Positions 52,634 to 61,592 of a DNA stretch of 61,592 nucleotides are shown piece by piece. The position numbers were made by a program, and so were the translations under genes. The notes under the pieces are model-generated. The model made no database searches. It was not told where the DNA came from and saw only the letters and a list, made by a program, of their open reading frames with translations. The stretch covers positions 1 through 61,592 of the forward strand of contig CAZJLJ010000014.1 in NCBI GenBank assembly GCA_964546935.1, given 5' to 3'. This stretch comes from JALYTY01 sp964546935 (GTDB lineage Bacteria > Vulcanimicrobiota > Vulcanimicrobiia > Vulcanimicrobiales > Vulcanimicrobiaceae). Position 1 is the stretch's first letter, and the number at the start of each line of letters is the position of its first letter.

Positions 52634-55261
52634 ATGAACGTTGATAAGATGACCGAACGCGTTGCTGAAGGTCTCAACGCGGCTTATACGCGCGCACTTC
52701 ACGAACACAACACTCAAACCACCCCCGAACATTTTTTAGCAGCGCTGCTCGAGCAAGAGCGCGGCATTGCGCCCGACATTTTGCAAGCCGCGGGTGTCGA
52801 CCCGAAGGCTTTCGCAAAGAAAGTCGATGAGGCGATTTCCCGGCTTCCGCGTTTGTCGGGAGCGAATGCCGATTCTGCGCAGGTTACGCTTTCACCTGAG
52901 CTTGCGCGCATCATGGCGAATGCGGAACAAGAAGCAAAAGCGCTGCAAGACGATTACGTTTCAGTCGAACACGTACTCCTCGCAATGGCGCAGGCGGGCG
53001 GCGCCGTTGGACAGATCTTCCGCGAATTCGGTCTCACAAAGGATAAACTGCTCGTCGCATTACGCGACGTGCGTGGAAACCAGCGTGTAACGACCAAAGA
53101 CCCCGAAGGCACGTACAAATCGCTCGAGCGTTACGGGCGCGACCTTACCCTTGAAGCGGAGCGGGGCAAACTCGATCCGGTTATCGGACGCGACGATGAG
53201 ATTCGCCGTGTCATTCAAGTGTTGTCACGCCGCACGAAGAACAACCCGGTCCTCATCGGTGAACCCGGCGTCGGTAAAACCGCAATCGTCGAGGGACTGG
53301 CGCAACGCATCGTGCGCGGCGACGTTCCGGAAGGCTTGAAAAATAAGCGAATCGTTTCGCTTGATATGGGCGCTTTGATTGCCGGCGCGAAGTATCGCGG
53401 CGAATTCGAGGAGCGTCTGAAAGCCGTCCTCAAAGACGTTGCCAACTCCGAAGGCGGGATTATTCTCTTCGTCGACGAGTTGCACACCGTCGTGGGCGCC
53501 GGGAAAACCGAAGGCTCCATGGATGCGGGCAACCTGCTCAAGCCGATGCTGGCGCGCGGTGAACTGCACATGATCGGTGCCACGACGCTTGATGAGTACC
53601 GCAAGTACATAGAAAAGGATGCGGCTCTGGAACGGCGCTTCCAACCGGTTTTTGTCGATCAACCCAGCGTCGAAGATACCATTTCGATTTTGCGCGGCCT
53701 CAAAGAGAAGTACGAAGCGCATCACGGCGTGCGCATCAAGGATTCAGCGCTAGTAGCTGCTGCGGTCTTGAGTGCGCGGTACATTTCAGACCGTTTCCTA
53801 CCCGATAAGGCCATTGACTTGGTCGATGAAGCAGCGGCGAAGTTGCGTACCGAGATCGACTCGATGCCCCAAGAACTCGACGAAGTGGATCGCCGGCTGA
53901 TGCAGCTCGAAATCGAACGCGAAGCACTGCGCAAGGAGAGCGACCGGCAGAGCCGCGAGCGCCTCGATGCGCTCGAAAAAGAGATCGCGGAGTTGCGCGA
54001 GCGGCAGCGACAGTTGCGTTTGAAGTGGGAAGCCGAGAAGAATGCAGCGCTGCGCCTACGAGAATTGCGCGAGCAGATTACGCAAGTGAAGGTACAAATC
54101 GAACAAGCCGAACGGCAGTACGATCTGAACAAAGTGGCGGAGTTGAAGTTCGGTAAGCTTCCGCAACTCGAAAAAGAGTTGGCGGCGGAAGAACAGCGCT
54201 TGCAATCGCGCGAGGGCGGCCGTCTTTCAAAAGAAGAAGTCGACGAAGAAGATATCGCCGAGGTGATTTCCCGTTGGACGGGCATCCCGCTTTCGAAACT
54301 GCTTGAAGGCGAGAAGAAGAAACTGTTGCATCTCGCGGACGAGTTGCACAAGCGAGTCATCGGTCAAGATGAAGCCGTCGATGCAGTCGCCGAAGCGGTC
54401 ATTCGTTCGCGTTCGGGACTTGCAGATCCGAATCGTCCCATCGGCTCGTTCATCTTCCTCGGCCCGACGGGGGTCGGAAAAACCGAACTTGCGCGCGCGC
54501 TGGCGGAGTATCTCTTCGACGACGAACGCGCGTTGATTCGAATCGACATGTCGGAATATCAAGAGAAACACACCGTTGCACGCCTCATCGGCGCGCCTCC
54601 GGGATACGTTGGATTCGAAGAAGGCGGCCAACTCACCGAAGCGGTCCGGCGCCGTCCGTACAGCGTCATCCTTTTCGATGAAATCGAAAAGGCGCATCCG
54701 GACGTCTTCAATGTCTTCTTGCAGATCCTGGACGACGGCCGTTTAACCGATGGTCAAGGACGCACGGTGGATTTCCGAAACACGATCGTCATCATGACGT
54801 CGAACATCGGCAGCCATCGCATCCTCGAGTATCGCGGCCAGCTAGGCGGTGCGGAAGAAGCGCTGATGCGTGCGACCGTGATGGAAGAATTGCGTGCGCA
54901 CTTCCGTCCGGAGTTCTTGAATCGCGTTGACGAAATCATCGTCTTCCATGCACTCAGTGAAGATCAGCTCATGCAGATTGTCGATATCCAGCTGGAGCGG
55001 GTGCGGCAACGTCTTGCCGAGCGTCGAATCACGCTCGTTGTGAACGATGCGGCGAAGCGGCATCTGGTGAAAGCCGGATACGATCCAACGTATGGTGCGC
55101 GTCCGCTGAAACGCACGATACAAAAGGAACTGGAGACTCCGCTCGGTCGAAAGATCTTATCCGGCGAAATCAAGGAAGGCGATACGGTACACGTCGGATT
55201 CAACGACATCACGGGCGAGCTGACGTTCTCGACGGAAGCGAGACAACCGGCGGCAGTATAA
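52634..55261 (+). CDS. clpB: ATP-dependent disaggregase ClpB
   Basis: Hsp100 chaperone of 875 residues that works with DnaK to rescue aggregated proteins. The N-domain (MTERVAEGLNAAYTRA onward) is followed by the first AAA+ module with GEPGVGKTAIVEGLAQ and a long coiled-coil middle domain rich in Glu, Arg and Leu (about residues 410-535). The second AAA+ module has GPTGVGKTELARALAEYLF and a C-terminal part with GARPLKRTIQKELETPL. The presence of the middle domain separates it from ClpA and ClpC. It is complete and followed by a strong terminator. Confidence 0.97.
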   Translation: MNVDKMTERVAEGLNAAYTRALHEHNTQTTPEHFLAALLEQERGIAPDILQAAGVDPKAFAKKVDEAISRLPRLSGANADSAQVTLSPELARIMANAEQEAKALQDDYVSVEHVLLAMAQAGGAVGQIFREFGLTKDKLLVALRDVRGNQRVTTKDPEGTYKSLERYGRDLTLEAERGKLDPVIGRDDEIRRVIQVLSRRTKNNPVLIGEPGVGKTAIVEGLAQRIVRGDVPEGLKNKRIVSLDMGALIAGAKYRGEFEERLKAVLKDVANSEGGIILFVDELHTVVGAGKTEGSMDAGNLLKPMLARGELHMIGATTLDEYRKYIEKDAALERRFQPVFVDQPSVEDTISILRGLKEKYEAHHGVRIKDSALVAAAVLSARYISDRFLPDKAIDLVDEAAAKLRTEIDSMPQELDEVDRRLMQLEIEREALRKESDRQSRERLDALEKEIAELRERQRQLRLKWEAEKNAALRLRELREQITQVKVQIEQAERQYDLNKVAELKFGKLPQLEKELAAEEQRLQSREGGRLSKEEVDEEDIAEVISRWTGIPLSKLLEGEKKKLLHLADELHKRVIGQDEAVDAVAEAVIRSRSGLADPNRPIGSFIFLGPTGVGKTELARALAEYLFDDERALIRIDMSEYQEKHTVARLIGAPPGYVGFEEGGQLTEAVRRRPYSVILFDEIEKAHPDVFNVFLQILDDGRLTDGQGRTVDFRNTIVIMTSNIGSHRILEYRGQLGGAEEALMRATVMEELRAHFRPEFLNRVDEIIVFHALSEDQLMQIVDIQLERVRQRLAERRITLVVNDAAKRHLVKAGYDPTYGARPLKRTIQKELETPLGRKILSGEIKEGDTVHVGFNDITGELTFSTEARQPAAV

Positions 55262-55288
55262 GCATCGCAACGCCCGCTGTGCGATGAG

Positions 55289-55326
55289 TAGCCCGGCCGC
55301 CGTTCCCGGCGGCCGGGCTACTTTTT
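55289..55326 (+). terminator. Strong rho-independent terminator after clpB
   Basis: A perfect 14-bp GC-rich stem, TAGCCCGGCCGCCG (55289-55302) with CGGCGGCCGGGCTA (55307-55320), a 4-base loop and then CTTTTT. Confidence 0.92.
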
Positions 55327-55344
55327 ACGATGCTGGCGCATGGG

Positions 55345-55350
55345 TAGAAC
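55345..55350 (+). promoter_or_regulatory. TAGAAC element before yihY, possible -10
   Basis: GGTAGAAC lies nine bases before the ATG at 55360, with no Shine-Dalgarno between. The same octamer occurs before typA and at 1761 and 57904. Confidence 0.35.
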
Positions 55351-55359
55351 ATTCGAGCC

Positions 55360-55553
55360 ATGCGACTGCCCAAATCGCTCCGGCTGCTCAAAGAAACGTA
55401 CCAGTCCTGGTCCGAAGACAATGCGTCGGGCATGGCGGCGGCGCTCGCGTATTTTACGCTATTCGCAATAGCGCCGCTGCTTATCATCGTCATCGATTTC
55501 TGCGCGACGCTCCTGGGCGGTTCCGCTCACAACGACCTTGTGAAGGACCAGAT
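55360..55553 (+). CDS. YihY/BrkB-family membrane protein, 3' part lost in gap
   Basis: Only the first 64 codons are present before the third N gap. LKETYQSWSEDNASGMAAALAYFTLFAIAPLLIIVI is the conserved N-terminal block of the YihY (UPF0761, formerly 'ribonuclease BN/BrkB') family: an amphipathic start, the A-x-A-L-A-Y-F-x-x-F-x-x-x-P-L motif and the first membrane helix. The function of this family is not settled. It follows the clpB terminator, so it has its own promoter. Confidence 0.88.
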
Positions 55554-55653
55554 NNNNNNNNNNNNNNNNNNNNNNNNNNNNNNNNNNNNNNNNNNNNNNN
55601 NNNNNNNNNNNNNNNNNNNNNNNNNNNNNNNNNNNNNNNNNNNNNNNNNNNNN
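55554..55653. other. Assembly gap of 100 N
   Basis: A run of exactly 100 N. It cuts yihY on the left and a low-complexity secreted protein gene on the right. Confidence 0.99.
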
Positions 55654-55857
55654 CGACGCAGACGGCGACGGTGTAACTTTCGGCGTTGCGGTAGTCCGTG
55701 GTGCCGGACGAACGACCGTATCGTCGTCATCCGGCATCGCCGTTTCGAATTGAATGGAGGGCTTCGTGGTCGGAGTGCCTTGACCGGGTTCGGCGTGAGC
55801 GGCTGTCGCAACGAGCATTATCGTTGCAACGAACGCCAGCGCGGCCGCCCGAATCAC
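55654..55857 (-). CDS. Secreted low-complexity protein, 3' end in gap
   Basis: The first 68 codons of a gene that starts with a GTG (55857), one base after the typA stop on the same strand, so it is probably cotranscribed with typA. A clear signal peptide (IRAAALAFVATIMLVATAAHA) is followed by a Pro/Thr/Ser-rich, partly acidic stretch (MPDDDDTVV, then PRTTATPKVTPSPSAS), which looks like a disordered linker. The folded part, if any, is lost in the gap. No function can be assigned. Confidence 0.65.
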
Positions 55858-55858
55858 T

Positions 55859-57685
<1,827 letters not shown>

Positions 57686-57692
57686 GCTCCAG

Positions 57693-57698
57693 GTTCTA
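57693..57698 (-). promoter_or_regulatory. TAGAAC element before typA, possible -10
   Basis: On the minus strand GGTAGAAC ends seven bases before the typA GTG. The 17 bases here (57684-57700) recur inverted with one mismatch at 57904-57920, across the fourth gap. Confidence 0.35.
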
Positions 57699-57803
57699 CC
57701 ATGAAAAGGGTCCCGAAAGCTACTACGCCCGTGTTAAGAGCCCATCGCCGTCATTGTGAGCTTGCGGGGGGAGGGGCGCTGCTCTGCTTGATTGGCCATC
57801 CAC

Positions 57804-57903
57804 NNNNNNNNNNNNNNNNNNNNNNNNNNNNNNNNNNNNNNNNNNNNNNNNNNNNNNNNNNNNNNNNNNNNNNNNNNNNNNNNNNNNNNNNNNNNNNNNN
57901 NNN
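57804..57903. other. Assembly gap of 100 N
   Basis: A run of exactly 100 N between the typA leader and the 3' side of the SDR gene. A copy of the typA leader motif starts directly after it. Confidence 0.99.
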
Positions 57904-57952
57904 GGTAGAACCTAGAGCGTTGCGATAAAGGGCAAGTTGGGTGGCGGGCTGG

Positions 57953-58660
57953 TTAGAGGAGTTGTTGGCCGCCGTCGATGTCGTAAGTGGAGCCGGTGAG
58001 GGCGGTGTTGGTCATGAGGTGGATGGCCAAAGAGGCGACGTCGGAAGCGGTGACGACGCGGTGGATGGGGAGGGTCGAGCGCAGTTGGGAGCGGCGGGCG
58101 TCGAGTTGGTCGCCTAAGAGTGAAGCCGATAGTGGTGTGTCGACGAAGCCCGGAGCGATCGCGTTGACGCGGGTCGGGGCAAGTTCGAGCGCCAGGTTCC
58201 TGACCATCGCCGGGACGGCAGCGGTGAGAGTCGTTGTGAGGGTCATGCCCACGCCAGGGCGGCGCCCTCCGGTGCCGCTGACGAAGAGGAGTGAGCCGCC
58301 GGGGCGGATTTTGCCGCGGCTGAATAGGGCGGTGCCGAGCGTTACGGATAAGCGCTCGTCGAAGGCGCTCCGCGCTTCATCCAACTTCAAGGAGTCCAAG
58401 GGCACGTAGTGAGGGCTTCCTGCGGTGAGCATGACGTGATCGACGGCTGGGAGATTTTGGAAAAATTGCTCCAGCTGGTTAAGGTCGGTGGCGTCGAAAG
58501 CTGCGGTCGAGGTGGCCTCGAGCTCGCGCGCGACGGTTTCTAAGTGGTCCTGATCGCGGGCGGTGAGCACGATCTTTGCGCCGGCGGCGCGTGCATATCG
58601 CGCGGTTTCAAGACCGATGCCGGAGGTGCCGCCGATGATAACAACGGTTTGATCGAGCAT
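57953..58660 (-). CDS. SDR-family oxidoreductase without the YxxxK catalytic pair
   Basis: Rossmann-fold protein of 235 residues. The cofactor motif is IIGGTSGIGLETARYA (residues about 8-23; TGxxxGxG form), with VDHVMLTAG for the NNAG position and the late segment RVNAIAPGFVDTPLSASLLG. Where classical SDRs have YxxxK before the conserved LALELAP helix, this protein has TTTLT, so both the Tyr and the Lys are replaced by Thr. I recall a subgroup of bacterial SDRs with this feature and the same DIDGGQQLL ending, so it is probably not a damaged gene. A good Shine-Dalgarno (AAGGAGAA) precedes the ATG. Reaction unknown. Confidence 0.85.
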   Translation of the reverse strand: MLDQTVVIIGGTSGIGLETARYARAAGAKIVLTARDQDHLETVARELEATSTAAFDATDLNQLEQFFQNLPAVDHVMLTAGSPHYVPLDSLKLDEARSAFDERLSVTLGTALFSRGKIRPGGSLLFVSGTGGRRPGVGMTLTTTLTAAVPAMVRNLALELAPTRVNAIAPGFVDTPLSASLLGDQLDARRSQLRSTLPIHRVVTASDVASLAIHLMTNTALTGSTYDIDGGQQLL

Positions 58661-58740
58661 CGGACGCTTCTCCTTTTGCCTAAGTCTTGGAGAAACGATA
58701 GCGTATCGAACGCGCTCGTTGAAGCGGCGCTACGCGATTG

Positions 58741-60024
58741 TCAGGCGCGCGGAAGAGAAAACCAAAAAGAAGTGAGACGGCCGGGATCGCTATCGAAGCC
58801 GATGGTGCCGCTCATCTTCGTGACGAGTTCGCGGCAGATGTAGAGGCCAAGGCCGGTAGAGCCGTCACCCGCGGCAAGGTGTCCGAAACGCGTGAAGAGT
58901 TTCTCGCGATCGGCTTCAGCGATGCCGTCGCCTTCATTAACGACAGAGATGGAAACGCGCTCGTCATAGATCTTTACGTCGATATGAATCGGAGAGCCGG
59001 GACTGCTGTACTTCACCGCGTTTGAAAGCAGATTCGTCAGAACTTGAACCGTGCGGCCTTCATCTGCAATGATATCCGGCACTGGATCGAGGTACGCAGC
59101 GTTGAACGCGCGATCGGGATGCTCGCTGCGCATGCGCGCCATCGACTCTTCAATCACGGAGACCGGCGAAACCGGCTCGAGGCGCAACGACAAGTGCCCC
59201 GCATCCATCCGCGAGAGCAGAAGAAAATCTTCGAAAATCGACGACAAACGGCCCGTCGAGCTTGAAAGCACACCGAGAAGTTCTTGACGCCGTTCTAGAC
59301 CAAGCGTTTCGAAATGGGTTTGGAGGAGCGCGGTTGCGCCACGAATCGCGGCCAGCGGCGAACGAACTTCGTGCGAAACCATACTGAAAAACTCGTTCTG
59401 CAAACGCGCGTTTTCTTCCAACACTTTGCGTTGTTCGATTTCCGCTTGGTGCGCGCGTGAACTCGCTAGTGCAAGGCCCACCAGATTCACGAAAAGCTGC
59501 ATCCTCCGCAGCGTTTCAATCGAAGGGACCTTTCCATCGAGCGGTGCGTCGGCGGAAAGATATCCAAGCATGTTGCCGTCGCGATCCGGTAAAACGAGCG
59601 TCAAAGTGTCGCGCTCGTGCCATGCGTCCGGCGCAGTACGCGGTTCGTTCAACGGACGAAAACCGGTGTAGATGCTCTTCTTCCAAAGAATTTCGCGTTC
59701 GGCCGGATTGTAGAAACAGTACGGAAGAACTTCCGATTCCGGGGGCAGAATTTCTAATACGTCCGAGCGTTCGATATGCTCGCCAAGGCGCTCGGCAATA
59801 ATCTCTTCCGGAAAACCGAGCAATACGCGGCGGTGAAGTTCTCCGCCGGGAGCATCGGCTGCAACAATCGTTACGTATTTGAAACCGAAGAGTTCGCGAA
59901 CAGCGCGCGCAATGGAATCAAGCGCGGGTGATATATCCTGCGCGTGCAAAATTTCGTACGTGATGCCCAGGAGCCGTTGGAGCAAGCCCCCGTCGCCCGC
60001 CGGCGGCGCGTCGTAGAACATCAT
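58741..60024 (-). CDS. Soluble GAF-domain sensor histidine kinase
   Basis: Kinase of 427 residues without membrane segments. A GAF-type sensory domain (about residues 15-190) is followed by a short coiled linker, the HisKA domain with the phospho-acceptor motif FFSMVSHEVRSPLAAIRG (His218), and the HATPase domain with NLLSNAVKYSSPG (N box), NEGDGIAEADREKLF (G1) and GSTGLGLYICRELV (G2). The start at 60024 (MMFYDAPP) is preferred, with AAGG just upstream; the open frame to 60240 overlaps the previous gene. It is the third gene of the LuxR regulator-receiver-kinase operon and is the probable phosphate donor for them. Confidence 0.9.
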   Translation of the reverse strand: MMFYDAPPAGDGGLLQRLLGITYEILHAQDISPALDSIARAVRELFGFKYVTIVAADAPGGELHRRVLLGFPEEIIAERLGEHIERSDVLEILPPESEVLPYCFYNPAEREILWKKSIYTGFRPLNEPRTAPDAWHERDTLTLVLPDRDGNMLGYLSADAPLDGKVPSIETLRRMQLFVNLVGLALASSRAHQAEIEQRKVLEENARLQNEFFSMVSHEVRSPLAAIRGATALLQTHFETLGLERRQELLGVLSSSTGRLSSIFEDFLLLSRMDAGHLSLRLEPVSPVSVIEESMARMRSEHPDRAFNAAYLDPVPDIIADEGRTVQVLTNLLSNAVKYSSPGSPIHIDVKIYDERVSISVVNEGDGIAEADREKLFTRFGHLAAGDGSTGLGLYICRELVTKMSGTIGFDSDPGRLTSFWFSLPRA

Positions 60025-60080
60025 TACCTTGGCAACCCCTTTGGGGCCGCCGCGTAAGCGTCCTGCGCGTTTACCCGTAG

Positions 60081-60494
60081 TTAACCATGCTGCATCCAAA
60101 TAGCGCGTTCCAGCAGCCGCTTCAATCGCTGTGTTCCCGCGCTTTTCGGAATTACTCCGGACGTCATCCAAATATACCGGTCGCTCAATCCGTTCGCCGC
60201 TGCCGCGGAGCAGAAAACTATCAATTTCCCCTCCGGCCACGCGTGCCAGACGCGATCGATCCCCTCGGCTAAACCCTCGCTGATGTAGTCGCCGTCGAGG
60301 AAAATCACGTCTGGATGCGCCGATGCGATGTACTCCTCGTCGATCTGCTGGGTCACATTTTCGACCCTTACATGAATCGAGTTGAAGACTTCGATCAGCG
60401 GTGGAACAAGCAGCTCTTGCGCCTCCACGATATAGACGCGAGCCGTCTCGGTGGATGCCAGCTCCATACTGCTCTCAGCATACGCACCGAGCAT
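60081..60494 (-). CDS. Stand-alone receiver-like protein with altered acidic pocket
   Basis: Protein of 137 residues with the fold order of a response-regulator receiver but no output domain. The first strand reads VYIVEAQELL, so the usual pair of acidic residues is reduced to one Glu. The phospho-acceptor Asp67 (VIFLDGD) is kept, the Ser/Thr position is FCS (Ser96) and the Lys is in GVIPKSAG (Lys117). The N-terminal start may be the second Met (residue 10). It lies 6 bases after the LuxR regulator and before the histidine kinase, so it may tune or compete in that pathway. Confidence 0.75.
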   Translation of the reverse strand: MLGAYAESSMELASTETARVYIVEAQELLVPPLIEVFNSIHVRVENVTQQIDEEYIASAHPDVIFLDGDYISEGLAEGIDRVWHAWPEGKLIVFCSAAAANGLSDRYIWMTSGVIPKSAGTQRLKRLLERAIWMQHG

Positions 60495-60500
60495 GGATTT

Positions 60501-61205
60501 CTAGAGGCTACTTGTTCCCGTTAATGCTGGTTCGAAAGAACTATTCCCAACAGTACCGGTCAAACCGTGCCGTACGGCGTGCACGGCCAGTTGCGAACGC
60601 GCCGTGAAGCCGAGCTTCACGAAGACGTTGGCAACGTGGTTTTTGATCGTTTTTTCGGATAGGTGCAGCTCTTGAGCGATCTGTCTGTTCGATAATCCGC
60701 GTGCGATGAGCCGTACAACATCGAGCTCGCGTGCAGTAAGCTCGCTGCTCGAACGTTCGCCTCGTGTGGATGTACTGTAGAAGACGCTACGCGTCAAACG
60801 CGGATCCAGGTAGAATCCGACATCGGCGATCGCGTGCAGCGCGTTTCTGAATTCATTCGGCGCAACGTCTTTTAGGATGTATCCGTCTGCACCGGCGCTC
60901 AGTGCGTTCGCAACGACCGTTGGATCTGCGTAGGTCGAGAGCACGCAAATCTTGGATCCGATGTTTGCCGTTCGAATTGAATAGACAATCTGCCGAACGT
61001 TTAAACCGTACGGATCGCAGTCGATGAGTAGAACGTCGTGGTTTGTTGTAGAGAGCTTTTCTAAATCAAGGCCGTCGTTTTCGCCGACGAGAGTGAACTT
61101 CTCGTCGGCTGCTAATATCGAGTGCAGCGCCTCTCGTAATAGCCTCTGATGCTCGACAATGAAAAGTCGGGTCGTAATAACCTGCGTAGATACCGGGCTA
61201 TCCAT
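60501..61205 (-). CDS. LuxR-type (NarL/FixJ) response regulator
   Basis: Response regulator of 234 residues. The receiver begins TTRLFIVEHQRLLREAL; the normal acidic pair is Glu18-His19 here, while the acceptor Asp62 (LLIDCDPYG) and the Lys in GYILKDV are kept. The C-terminal GerE-type helix-turn-helix is LTARELDVVRLIARGLSNRQIAQELHLSEKTIKNHVANVF. The start at 61205 (MDSPVSTQV) is chosen because GAGGGG lies just upstream; the open frame to 61409 adds 68 residues without family resemblance. It heads the operon with the receiver-like protein and the kinase. Confidence 0.9.
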   Translation of the reverse strand: MDSPVSTQVITTRLFIVEHQRLLREALHSILAADEKFTLVGENDGLDLEKLSTTNHDVLLIDCDPYGLNVRQIVYSIRTANIGSKICVLSTYADPTVVANALSAGADGYILKDVAPNEFRNALHAIADVGFYLDPRLTRSVFYSTSTRGERSSSELTARELDVVRLIARGLSNRQIAQELHLSEKTIKNHVANVFVKLGFTARSQLAVHAVRHGLTGTVGNSSFEPALTGTSSL

Positions 61206-61492
61206 ATACCCCTCGTAAGATGACAACAAGAAAAAGGGAATCGTAGATATCCAGTGATCCGTAAACCACGGCCCTCTTGGATTACGGAGACCTTCAAATA
61301 AGACACCCCCGCGCCTTACGTACGCAGAACATACCTCAGTCCACCGGGCCGCGATATCCGTGTTTTCGGGGATTTGTTCCGACTTTGGAACGAGGCGATC
61401 TGGGCCCATCGTGCTAGGCGCGGCAGGGCTTCGCGCTCTCAGCTACGGCGCAATCGGCAAGGTACATTTGGACCACAACCGAGGGAGCGGCA
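61206..61492. other. Divergent intergenic region, nothing recognised
   Basis: About 287 bases between the LuxR regulator and the rightmost plus-strand gene. The minus-strand frame is open in part, but its product does not look like a protein family. No clear promoter, hairpin or repeat was found. Confidence 0.4.
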
Positions 61493-61592
61493 ATGGTTTA
61501 TTTCACGAAGATCGTTATTGCGTCCATTGTTTTTGCAACAGGATGTATTCCGTTTTTACAACCGCAGCAACGCACCGCGTATTCAATTACGA
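61493..61592 (+). CDS. Start of a secreted or lipoprotein gene, cut by window edge
   Basis: An open frame of 33 codons from an ATG with GAGGGAG just upstream. It begins MVYFTKIVIASIVFATGCIP, a short hydrophobic N-terminus followed by ATGC, which could be a lipobox with Cys18 as the lipid-bearing residue. It is then cut by the window end. The good ribosome site and signal-like start support a real gene. The function is unknown. Confidence 0.55.
   Translation, partial: MVYFTKIVIASIVFATGCIPFLQPQQRTAYSIT

Noticed and set aside
61206..61409. N-terminal extension of the LuxR regulator
   Set aside because: The extra 68 residues have no receiver features, and a good ribosome site precedes the ATG at 61205.

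Overview
The window is a scaffold of five contigs joined by four runs of exactly 100 N (17258-17357, 22152-22251, 55554-55653, 57804-57903), so it is probably a metagenome-assembled genome. By eye the G+C is in the high 50s. Two very large TonB-dependent-receptor-like proteins imply an outer membrane. The many secreted BNR-propeller and S10 peptidase proteins and the general gene mix suggest an environmental lineage such as Candidatus Eremiobacterota (WPS-2/Vulcanimicrobiota) or a relative. That assignment is an impression, not a computed placement.

Region by region. (1) 1-10.6 kb: comEC (runs off the left edge), galE-like epimerase, CPBP protease, FAD monooxygenase-leuS operon, comEA, acyl-CoA synthetase, PadR regulator and a small zinc-ribbon-like protein. 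(2) 10.6-22.1 kb, secreted and envelope functions: tandem S10 peptidases, a BNR/sortilin-like protein, a truncated vanadium-haloperoxidase-like gene, a TonB-type receptor and an AraC regulator. (3) 22.2-30.7 kb, housekeeping: a coupled minus-strand operon tsaE-tsaB-rimI-yqeK-rsfS plus a tiny membrane protein and a TPM protein, then gyrA, trxA and selA. (4) 30.7-31.04 kb: two tandem, near-identical small-RNA units, each with its own extended -10 promoter and a covarying GAAA-capped hairpin. This is the least explained element in the window. (5) 31-46.4 kb, amine catabolism: gabT-patA-aldehyde dehydrogenase under a divergent PucR regulator, a second TonB-type receptor with a flavin amine oxidase, and an APC permease-omega-aminotransferase-mmsA operon. 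(6) 46.6-61.6 kb: selB, a DUF155/RMD1-like membrane protein, a second BNR protein, clpB, a yihY fragment, typA, a catalytically atypical SDR, and a LuxR regulator/orphan receiver/histidine kinase operon.

How the genes fit together. Putrescine would go by PatA to 4-aminobutanal, by the aldehyde dehydrogenase to GABA, and by GabT to succinate semialdehyde. Omega-amino acids such as beta-alanine could enter through the APC permease and go by transamination and MmsA to acyl-CoA. This island lies between selA and selB, the two selenocysteine genes; no selC tRNA was recognised in the window. The tsaE-rsfS operon is coupled by GTGA, ATGA and TTGA overlaps. One conserved gene (patA) has no standard start codon that would include its conserved N-terminus.
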